In this document: positions 8,186 to 12,642 of the stretch, one piece after another | How the letters are laid out: each line of letters begins with the position of its first letter | Position numbering within the stretch: the stretch's first letter is position 1 | Program-made: the position numbers and the translations under genes | From: Neisseriaceae bacterium | Lineage (GTDB): Bacteria; Pseudomonadota; Gammaproteobacteria; Burkholderiales; Neisseriaceae | NCBI GenBank assembly: GCA_030151665.1 | Contig: JASLDB010000021.1 | Location: 1 to 12,642, forward strand | Length of the DNA stretch: 12,642 nt | Direction of reading: 5' to 3' | The notes under the pieces: model-generated | What the model saw: the letters and a program-made list of their open reading frames with translations, nothing else | What the model was told of the DNA's origin: nothing | Database searches by the model: none

Positions 8186-8617
8186 ATGGGAAAGCTTATT
8201 TTGGCTGTATTGGCTGCTGCCATTGCTTTTTTGGGTTTTAATGGCGTGAAATATTTTAATATGCGCAATGCCATGAAAGAAGACTTGTTAGCCATTGCAC
8301 AAGTGAATGCACAAGTTGACCACGCTGAAAGCATGGCTTTGAGTGTGAGTAAGCAAAAAAGCTTGCAGTGTGGTGCAGATGCTGTTGCCACTGGTGCGAT
8401 TGATCCATGGTGGAAATTGGTGGCATTGGGTAAATTTAAAAATTGCCAGCGCTACCATGCTATTTTTCGTGATAGCAGTAACAAAGGTGTGCATGTGTCG
8501 TTTGACTATAAGCCAGATGCCAATACCAAAGTCACGAGTTTAATGGTGTGTAAAACAGGTGGTGAGGTGGTTTATCGCAACCCCAGATTATCCAGTCAAT
8601 ACGATAAGTGTGAATAA
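8186..8617 (+). CDS. Small membrane-anchored or exported protein of unknown function with four cysteines
   Basis: I do not recognise this 143-residue protein. Residues 4-20 are strongly hydrophobic after Met-Gly-Lys, forming an uncleaved anchor or a signal peptide without an obvious cleavage site. An Ala- and Gln-rich helix-like segment follows (about 27-50), then a soluble domain with four cysteines (in QCGAD, NCQRY, VCKTG and the C-terminal KCE), enough for two disulfides if the domain is periplasmic. The layout of an N-terminal hydrophobic helix, an amphipathic helix and a Cys-bearing domain loosely recalls pilin-like proteins, but there is no prepilin cleavage motif. ATG at 8186 has a clear AGGGG ribosome site 6 nt upstream. 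It lies 65 nt after ddh in the same direction and ends in a bidirectional terminator shared with mdh. It is real by its ribosome site, length and terminator; its function is unknown. Confidence 0.75.
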   Translation: MGKLILAVLAAAIAFLGFNGVKYFNMRNAMKEDLLAIAQVNAQVDHAESMALSVSKQKSLQCGADAVATGAIDPWWKLVALGKFKNCQRYHAIFRDSSNKGVHVSFDYKPDANTKVTSLMVCKTGGEVVYRNPRLSSQYDKCE

Positions 8618-8646
8618 AAAAAGTCCTGCAGATGCAGGACTTTTTT
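8617..8646. terminator. Bidirectional rho-independent terminator between convergent genes
   Basis: A 13-bp stem (AAAAAAGTCCTGC / GCAGGACTTTTTT) with a 4-nt loop is flanked by A- and T-runs. It starts at the last base of the TAA stop of the small-protein gene and ends 10 nt before the mdh stop codon, so it should end both converging transcripts. Confidence 0.88.
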
Positions 8647-8656
8647 GCATGGTGGC

Positions 8657-9637
8657 TTATTTCAATAAATGAGCAACGCCAGCTTTTTCTTCTTCCAATT
8701 CGTGCAAAGTAACATTGATGCGTTCTTGGCTGAATGCGTCAATTGGCAAGTCTTTTACCATTTTGTATTCGCCATTTTCGCATGTTACAGGGAAGCCAAA
8801 CATAGTGCCTTCTGGGATACCATAAGAACCATCAGAAGGAATGCCCATGGTTACCCACTTGCCGTTAGTGCCCAATACCCAGTCATGAATGTGGTCAATA
8901 GCAGCATTGGCAGCAGATGCTGCACTCGATAGACCACGTGCATCAATAATGGCAGCACCACGTTTGCCAACGGTTGGCAAGAATGTGTTAGCGTTCCAAT
9001 CTTCATCGTTGATCATGTCTTTTACGCTTTGACCGTCAATGGTAGCAAAACGGTAATCAGCATACATGGTTGGGCTGTGGTTGCCCCAAACACACATATC
9101 TTTGATGTCAGCAACAGCTTTGCCTGTTTTTTCTGCTAATTGGCTCAATGCACGATTGTGGTCCAAACGTAACATGGCGGTGAAGTTTTTCGCTGGCAAA
9201 TCAGGTGCTGATTTCATGGCGATGTAAGCATTGGTGTTAGCGGGGTTGCCCACTACCAATACTTTAACGTCACGGCTAGCAACTTTATTCAAAGCGGCAC
9301 CTTGTACGGTGAAAATTTCTGCATTGGCAGACAATAAGTCAGCACGTTCCATGCCTTTGCTGCGTGGGCGAGCGCCAACCAAAATAGCGATATCAACGTC
9401 TTTGAATGCCACCTCTGGATTGTCAGAAGCAACCATGCCTGCCAATAGTGGGAATGCACAGTCTTGCAACTCCATCATCACGCCTTTAACGGCATTTTGC
9501 GCTTGTGGTAAGTCCAATAATTGCAGAATAACAGGCTGGTCTTTGCCTAGCATTTCGCCACTAGCGATACGGAACATTAAGCTATAACCGATTTGACCGG
9601 CGGCACCAGTAACTGCTACACGAACAGGTGATTTCAT
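8657..9637 (-). CDS. mdh: Malate dehydrogenase, type 2 (NAD-dependent)
   Basis: Catalyses malate + NAD to oxaloacetate in the TCA cycle, in the cytoplasm. The 326-residue protein has the NAD-binding loop GAAGQIG (11-17), Asp42 after the second strand (LLDLP), which favours NAD, the substrate arginines in GARPR and MER (about 90-98), and NPANTN (131-136). The catalytic pair is Asp159 (LRLDHNRA) and His187 (WGNHSP). It closely follows the betaproteobacterial type-2 MDH pattern. The frame is open upstream to 9691, but ATG at 9637 begins right before the first Rossmann strand and has a GGAG ribosome site 9 nt upstream, so I place the start there. The extra upstream codons are not MDH-like. It diverges from gntR and sdhCDA, which supply the neighbouring TCA step. 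A long, structured leader and a promoter with a nine-T spacer run lie upstream. Confidence 0.96.
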   Translation of the reverse strand: MKSPVRVAVTGAAGQIGYSLMFRIASGEMLGKDQPVILQLLDLPQAQNAVKGVMMELQDCAFPLLAGMVASDNPEVAFKDVDIAILVGARPRSKGMERADLLSANAEIFTVQGAALNKVASRDVKVLVVGNPANTNAYIAMKSAPDLPAKNFTAMLRLDHNRALSQLAEKTGKAVADIKDMCVWGNHSPTMYADYRFATIDGQSVKDMINDEDWNANTFLPTVGKRGAAIIDARGLSSAASAANAAIDHIHDWVLGTNGKWVTMGIPSDGSYGIPEGTMFGFPVTCENGEYKMVKDLPIDAFSQERINVTLHELEEEKAGVAHLLK

Positions 9638-9679
9638 AAGTGTTATCTCCAAAGGGGATGTTTTGCGAACATTTGAATG

Positions 9680-9735
9680 ATCAAAACCCATTGGTAAACC
9701 CGTTGAATTTTACGCAACTTACCAATGATTTTGAT
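9680..9735 (-). promoter_or_regulatory. Large interrupted hairpin in the predicted mdh leader
   Basis: Three nested inverted arms pair in register. ATCAAAA (9680-9686) pairs with TTTTGAT (9729-9735), ATTGGTAA (9690-9697) with TTACCAAT (9719-9726), and GTTG (9702-9705) with CAAC (9715-9718). That gives 19 bp in total, broken by a 3/2-nt internal loop and a 4-nt bulge, with a 9-nt terminal loop. It has no U-run, so it is not a simple terminator. It could act as RNA in the mdh leader, or the ATTGGT/ACCAAT arms could be widely spaced half-sites for a GntR-type protein. The pairing is visible; the role is inference. Confidence 0.5.
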
Positions 9736-9804
9736 TAAGTTTTTGTACAATGACGTTGATGTGTGTTGTAAGTAAGACACCAAACAGGATTGCTACGGAA
9801 AAAT

Positions 9805-9833
9805 ATCATACCAAAAAAAAATCCTTAGGTCAG
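9805..9833 (-). promoter_or_regulatory. Likely mdh promoter with a nine-base T run in its spacer
   Basis: On the minus strand, CTGACC (-35, at 9833-9828; four of six) is followed by 17 nt and TATGAT (-10, at 9810-9805; five of six). Nine of the 17 spacer bases are an uninterrupted T run (A run on the plus strand, 9813-9821). Transcription would start near 9798, giving a leader of about 160 nt. A closer promoter cannot be excluded: a TAAAAT hexamer lies within the hairpin. Confidence 0.5.
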
Positions 9834-9861
9834 ATTAAAATTCACTTGTTACATTGTTTAC

Positions 9862-9890
9862 TTGTGATAGATAGAAACTATCTGTATCTT
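9862..9890 (+). promoter_or_regulatory. Possible gntR promoter with a dyad in the spacer
   Basis: TTGTGA (9862-9867), a 17-nt spacer and TATCTT (9885-9890) each match the consensus at four of six positions. The perfect dyad AGATAG-AAA-CTATCT (9869-9883) fills almost the whole spacer. This is a typical place for a repressor site, so autoregulation is plausible. Confidence 0.4.
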
Positions 9891-9892
9891 AT

Positions 9893-9906
9893 GTCTTATA
9901 TAAGAC
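9893..9906. promoter_or_regulatory. Perfect 14-bp palindrome, candidate GntR operator
   Basis: GTCTTATATAAGAC is a perfect palindrome 31 nt before the gntR ATG, just downstream of the presumed promoter. Its GTCT...AGAC outer arms resemble those of HutC-subfamily operators such as the DasR/NagR type, which contain GTCTAGAC. Binding by the adjacent regulator is inferred. Confidence 0.5.
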
Positions 9907-9937
9907 TTACTTTCACTTCTGGCAGGAACTTTGTAAA

Positions 9938-10666
9938 ATGAGCGACATGATTAAATTGCATATCAAGCGAAAACCACTTTATGAGCAGGTTGTCGACTAT
10001 ATTGATGAGCAAATTGCACGAGGTGTTTACCGTGTTGAGGATGTGCTCCCCAGTGAATGGGCTTTGGCTGAGACTTTGAAGGTGAGTCAAGGGACAGTTC
10101 GCAAAGGCTTGGATGTATTGGTTAAGCAAGGTGTTCTTGCTCGGCAACAAGGTGTTGGAACATTTATCGCCAAAAACAATCCAGAATGGGGTGAGTTGTA
10201 TTTACAAGCGAATGCTTCAAGTAAAAAAATCCCGCAACTACCACGGGCAGAAAGTTTGGGCATTAGTGCAGTTCATGCAACAGAAGAAGTCGCTGAGAAT
10301 TTGCAAATCAAGCGCAATACCATCGTGTGGAAGCATTTGCTGTTGTGGCGACAGGGCGTAAGTGCCGTGGCTGTGGATGAGGCTTATTTGAAGTACGATG
10401 CTTTGCCAGAACTCAACACATTACACGCAGCCAATCGCCATGATTTGTATCATTTATTGTGGTTGCATTATGGTTTGAAATTATCATCCCAGTGCAGTTT
10501 ATTGGGAATCGCTTATCTTGATAGAGATGCAGCTTATGTGCTGAAGAATGATGGCCACAAGCCTGTTTTGCAGTTGACTCGGTTAAGTCATTCACAAGAC
10601 GGTGAATTGATCGAGTGGCGTAAACGGTTTATTTTGATGGGTCAATATCAGCTTGGTGTTAAGTAG
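9938..10666 (+). CDS. GntR-family transcriptional regulator, HutC subfamily (UTRA domain)
   Basis: A 242-residue DNA-binding regulator. The winged helix-turn-helix GntR domain spans about residues 10-78 (PLYEQVVDYI...LPSEWALAETLKVSQGTVRKGLDVLVKQGVL...GVGTFIA). The C-terminal part (about 95-240) is a UTRA ligand-binding domain of the HutC type, with the late LTRLSHSQDGELIEWRKRF block, rather than the all-helical FadR type. ATG at 9938 has an AGGA ribosome site at a slightly long spacing. It lies between divergent mdh and sdhCDA, the order I recall from betaproteobacteria, so it probably controls one or both TCA genes and itself. Palindromes in its own promoter region and a related ATATAAGA(C/T)T element upstream of sdhC support this. 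The ligand cannot be read from sequence. No terminator follows its stop, so some readthrough into sdhC is possible. Confidence 0.9.
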   Translation: MSDMIKLHIKRKPLYEQVVDYIDEQIARGVYRVEDVLPSEWALAETLKVSQGTVRKGLDVLVKQGVLARQQGVGTFIAKNNPEWGELYLQANASSKKIPQLPRAESLGISAVHATEEVAENLQIKRNTIVWKHLLLWRQGVSAVAVDEAYLKYDALPELNTLHAANRHDLYHLLWLHYGLKLSSQCSLLGIAYLDRDAAYVLKNDGHKPVLQLTRLSHSQDGELIEWRKRFILMGQYQLGVK

Positions 10667-10672
10667 TTGATT

Positions 10673-10705
10673 TTGATTTACTAGGAAATTAAGCCATAAT
10701 ATAAG
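10673..10705 (+). promoter_or_regulatory. Likely sdhCDA promoter
   Basis: TTGATT (10673-10678) precedes CATAAT (10695-10700) at 16 nt, with an overlapping TATAAG at 10700-10705; both -10 candidates match at five of six positions. Either would give a leader of about 120 nt before sdhC. ATATAAGATT (10699-10708) overlaps the -10 region and resembles ATATAAGACT in the gntR operator region. Confidence 0.45.
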
Positions 10706-10756
10706 ATTGTCTATTTAATTAGGCGCGAAAAAAGAGTAAATTAACGCTTTATTTAA

Positions 10757-10771
10757 TTGATTGTTAATCAA
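10757..10771. promoter_or_regulatory. Perfect dyad in the AT-rich sdhC leader
   Basis: TTGATT-GTT-AATCAA is a perfect 6+3+6 dyad within the very AT-rich stretch between gntR and sdhC. It could be a site for a regulator or a nucleoid protein, but the region's low complexity makes chance occurrence fairly likely. Confidence 0.35.
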
Positions 10772-10828
10772 ACCAATAAAACATTAATTAAATTTTTTTA
10801 TTACATATACTTAAAACGAGGAAACACA

Positions 10829-11203
10829 ATGCAGAAACAAAGACCCGTATTCCTGGACTTACCAAGCATTCGCTTGCCGATCCCAGGGATTGTCTCTATC
10901 TTGCATCGGATAAGTGGCGTAGGCATTTTCGTGTGCTTGCCATTTTTATTGTACCTATTTGCAGGTACTTTAAACCATGAGCAAGGCTTTCAAACTTACC
11001 AAGCTGTTGTGGCTAACCCTGTGGTTAAATTGCTATTGATTGGTTTGTTGTGGGCGTATATGCATCACTTTTTCGCTGGCTTGCGTTTCTTGGCTTTGGA
11101 TATTCACAAAGGCTTGGATTTAGAAACAGCGCGCATGACAGCAAAAGTTGTTGCGGTATTGGCAGTTGTTGCGACTGCAGTTTTGGGAGCATTGCTATGG
11201 TAG
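10829..11203 (+). CDS. sdhC: Succinate dehydrogenase cytochrome b556 subunit SdhC
   Basis: One of two membrane anchors of complex II, which passes electrons from succinate to quinone in the inner membrane. The 124-residue protein has three hydrophobic helices (about 22-45, 65-90 and 105-122). The quinone-site residues Ser23 and Arg27 are in SILHRISG, and the probable heme b ligand is His80 in MHHFFAGLRFLALD. Where the Escherichia coli protein has GIRH, this one has GLRF, so the second conserved His is a Phe. The frame is open further upstream, but ATG at 10829 has a strong GAGGAA ribosome site and starts with the conserved RPVFLDL block. Its last codons overlap the sdhD start. It heads the sdhC-sdhD-sdhA operon. 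Confidence 0.95.
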   Translation: MQKQRPVFLDLPSIRLPIPGIVSILHRISGVGIFVCLPFLLYLFAGTLNHEQGFQTYQAVVANPVVKLLLIGLLWAYMHHFFAGLRFLALDIHKGLDLETARMTAKVVAVLAVVATAVLGALLW

Positions 11204-11544
11204 ATCGCAAATTAACAGGTGCGCATTATGGTTTGCGCGATTGGATTATGCAGCGTTTAACAGCTGTCATTATGGCGATTTATACATTTGCTATGGTTGC
11301 CTTTTTGTTGTGCTTGCCAAGTGGTTATGAAGCATGGCAAACATTCTTCACACAAACTTGGGTTCGTTTGTTCACACAAATTACCTTTGTTGCTGTGGTA
11401 TTGCACGTTTGGGTTGGTATTCGCGACTTGTGGATGGACTATGTGAAATCTGCTGCTGTGCGTTTGTTTTTACACACAGCAACCATCGTTTGGTTGCTAG
11501 GTTGTTTTGTTTATTCAGTTAAAGTAATTTGGGGGCAAGCATGA
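11197..11544 (+). CDS. sdhD: Succinate dehydrogenase membrane anchor subunit SdhD
   Basis: The second membrane anchor of complex II, 115 residues with three transmembrane helices (about 17-40, 57-77 and 88-110). His70 in HVWVGIRDLWMDYVK is the probable second heme ligand, and Asp81-Tyr82 stand 11 and 12 residues later, at the same spacing as His71, Asp82 and Tyr83 of the Escherichia coli subunit that lines the quinone pocket. ATG at 11197 overlaps the sdhC stop by 7 nt and has a GGAG ribosome site 7 nt upstream, so translation is coupled. The frame is open further upstream but that part overlaps sdhC and is not SdhD-like. Its TGA overlaps the sdhA ATG (ATGA). Confidence 0.95.
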   Translation: MVDRKLTGAHYGLRDWIMQRLTAVIMAIYTFAMVAFLLCLPSGYEAWQTFFTQTWVRLFTQITFVAVVLHVWVGIRDLWMDYVKSAAVRLFLHTATIVWLLGCFVYSVKVIWGQA

Positions 11545-12642
11545 GTTATCCTGTACGTCGTTTCGATGCGGTAATTGTCGGTGGTGGTGGTGCAGGTTTG
11601 CGCGCAGCTCTTCAATTGTCACAAGCAGGTTTAAACACTGCTGTTTTGTCTAAAGTTTTCCCAACACGTTCACACACTGTTGCTGCACAAGGTGGTATTT
11701 CTGCTTCTTTGGGTAATGTGCAAGAAGACCATTGGACTTGGCATATGTACGATACCGTTAAAGGTTCGGACTGGTTGGGCGACCAAGATGCCATCGAATT
11801 TATGTGCCGCCGTGCACCAGATGCTGTGGTTGAGTTGGAACACATGGGCATGCCTTTTGACCGTGTTGAAAGCGGCAAAATTTACCAACGTCCATTTGGT
11901 GGCCACACTGCTGAGCATGGTAAACGCCCAGTTGAGCGTGCTTGTGCCGTTGCTGACCGTACTGGTCACGCGATGTTGCATACTCTGTACCAACAAAACG
12001 TTCGTGCGAACACCCAATTTTTTGTTGAGTGGATGGCATTGGACTTGATTTTAGATGACAACGGCGATGCTGTTGGTGTGACTGCAATGGACATGGAAAC
12101 TGGTGAAGTATTCACCATGCATGCTAAAGCAGTGTTGTTCGCAACAGGTGGTGCAGGTCGTATTTATGCTTCATCTACCAATGCGTTCATGAACACAGGT
12201 GACGGCTTGGGTATGGTTGCTCGCGCTGGTTTGCCATTAGAAGACATGGAATTCTGGCAATTCCACCCCACTGGCGTGGCCGGTGCAGGTGTATTGATTA
12301 CTGAGGGTGTGCGTGGTGAAGGTGGTATCTTGCTAAACTGCGACGGTGAGCGTTTTATGGAACGTTATGCACCAACTGTAAAAGACTTGGCTTCTCGTGA
12401 CGTGGTATCTCGTGCCATGGCAATGGAAATTCACGAAGGTCGTGGCTGTGGTAAGAACAAAGACCATGTGTTGTTGAAATTAGACCACTTGGGTGCTGAT
12501 AAAATTATCGAAAAACTGCCAGGCATTCGTGAAATCGCGATTAAGTTTGCTGGTGTTGATCCAATTAAAGACCCAATCCCTGTGGTGCCAACAACGCATT
12601 ACATGATGGGTGGTATCCCAACTAACTATCACGCTGAAGTAA
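11541..12642 (+). CDS. sdhA: Succinate dehydrogenase flavoprotein subunit SdhA (3' end outside the window)
   Basis: The catalytic FAD subunit of complex II, oxidising succinate to fumarate at the cytoplasmic face. The first 367 codons are present, out of roughly 590 in the family. The FAD-binding loop is GGGGAGLRAAL (14-24). His45 in PTRSHTVAAQGG is the covalent FAD attachment site, and RPFGGHT and the FATGGAGR flavin-binding segment follow. Active-site residues are His242 (FHPTG), Glu255 and Arg258 (TEGVRGEGG), Arg286 (SRDVV) and His353 (THYMMGG); the numbering agrees closely with the Escherichia coli enzyme. The frame has no stop to the window edge. ATG overlaps the sdhD stop in an ATGA and has a G-rich ribosome site (GGGGG). 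sdhB and possibly gltA are expected beyond the edge, but this is not seen. Confidence 0.97.
   Translation, partial: MSYPVRRFDAVIVGGGGAGLRAALQLSQAGLNTAVLSKVFPTRSHTVAAQGGISASLGNVQEDHWTWHMYDTVKGSDWLGDQDAIEFMCRRAPDAVVELEHMGMPFDRVESGKIYQRPFGGHTAEHGKRPVERACAVADRTGHAMLHTLYQQNVRANTQFFVEWMALDLILDDNGDAVGVTAMDMETGEVFTMHAKAVLFATGGAGRIYASSTNAFMNTGDGLGMVARAGLPLEDMEFWQFHPTGVAGAGVLITEGVRGEGGILLNCDGERFMERYAPTVKDLASRDVVSRAMAMEIHEGRGCGKNKDHVLLKLDHLGADKIIEKLPGIREIAIKFAGVDPIKDPIPVVPTTHYMMGGIPTNYHAEV

Larger units (their letters stand above)
9638..9937. other. Divergent control region between mdh and gntR (300 bp, non-coding)
   Basis: I find no credible gene here. Going from mdh toward gntR it holds the mdh ribosome site, two small stem-loops (9658-9672 and 9672-9685), a large interrupted hairpin (9680-9735), a TAAGAC motif (9773-9778) and a likely mdh promoter (9805-9833). 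Beyond these come a dyad AGATAG-AAA-CTATCT (9869-9883), the palindrome GTCTTATATAAGAC (9893-9906) and the gntR ribosome site. The short plus-strand frame from about 9750 lacks any recognisable protein features. Confidence 0.7.

Noticed and set aside
9638..9691. 18-residue N-terminal extension of Mdh
   Set aside because: It is not MDH-like, and it contains the GGAG ribosome site of the ATG at 9637.
9750..9941. 63-codon plus-strand frame in the mdh-gntR gap
   Set aside because: It crosses the palindromes and overlaps the gntR start; no ribosome site or protein features.
10757..10828. 24-residue extension of SdhC
   Set aside because: AT-rich leader sequence in a chance open frame; ATG 10829 has a strong ribosome site and matches the family start.
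11050..11196. Long N-terminal extension of SdhD
   Set aside because: It is sdhC read in another frame; the SdhD homology and the ribosome site point to ATG 11197.
1..12642. Neisserial DNA uptake sequences
   Set aside because: Reading both strands I did not see GCCGTCTGAA or a clear known dialect; the hairpin terminators contain no such core. A computed search would be firmer.
1..12642. tRNA, rRNA, CRISPR array, insertion sequence or phage genes
   Set aside because: No clover-leaf gene, direct-repeat array, transposase or integrase was recognisable in any frame.

Overview
The window is an ordinary-looking chromosomal stretch of a proteobacterium, about 43% G+C by eye, with dense housekeeping genes. 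The best guess is a betaproteobacterium, probably of the Neisseriales. The reasons are the type-2 malate dehydrogenase, the single-domain RlmL-like methyltransferase, the RP-F-L-D-L...SILHRISG form of SdhC, and the gene order mdh (divergent) - gntR - sdhC - sdhD - sdhA, which I recall from betaproteobacteria. The order-level assignment is inference. I saw no canonical neisserial DNA uptake sequence, phage gene, transposase, CRISPR array, tRNA or rRNA.

Layout from left to right. (1) The 3' half of a universal stress protein gene, whose upstream reading frame is broken by two TAA codons. (2) A minus-strand secreted protein of unknown function, insulated by terminators on both sides. (3) Minus-strand relA, a MFS transporter gene and mutY; relA and the transporter each have a good sigma70-type promoter of their own. 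(4) A plus-strand 23S rRNA methyltransferase gene diverging from mutY, followed by ddh (meso-diaminopimelate dehydrogenase) and a small cysteine-bearing membrane-anchored protein of unknown function. (5) A TCA-cycle block: minus-strand mdh, a 300-bp regulatory interval, a GntR/HutC-type regulator, then sdhC-sdhD-sdhA, translationally coupled by overlapping stop and start codons. sdhA runs off the right end.

The genes work in several unrelated tasks: stringent response (relA), base-excision repair of 8-oxoG:A (mutY), ribosome modification, one-step DAP synthesis for peptidoglycan and lysine (ddh), and malate/succinate oxidation (mdh, sdhCDA). The gntR product sits between mdh and sdh and is the natural candidate to control both.

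I do not see a new multi-gene system. The most interesting unexplained sequence is non-coding, in the mdh-gntR-sdhC control regions. The inferred mdh leader (about 160 nt) is rich in potential structure, with a large interrupted hairpin and a possible hairpin over the ribosome binding site. The inferred mdh promoter has a nine-base homopolymer in its spacer. Two clean palindromes lie in the gntR promoter region, and another dyad lies upstream of sdhC. All promoters and structures were read by eye and are predictions.
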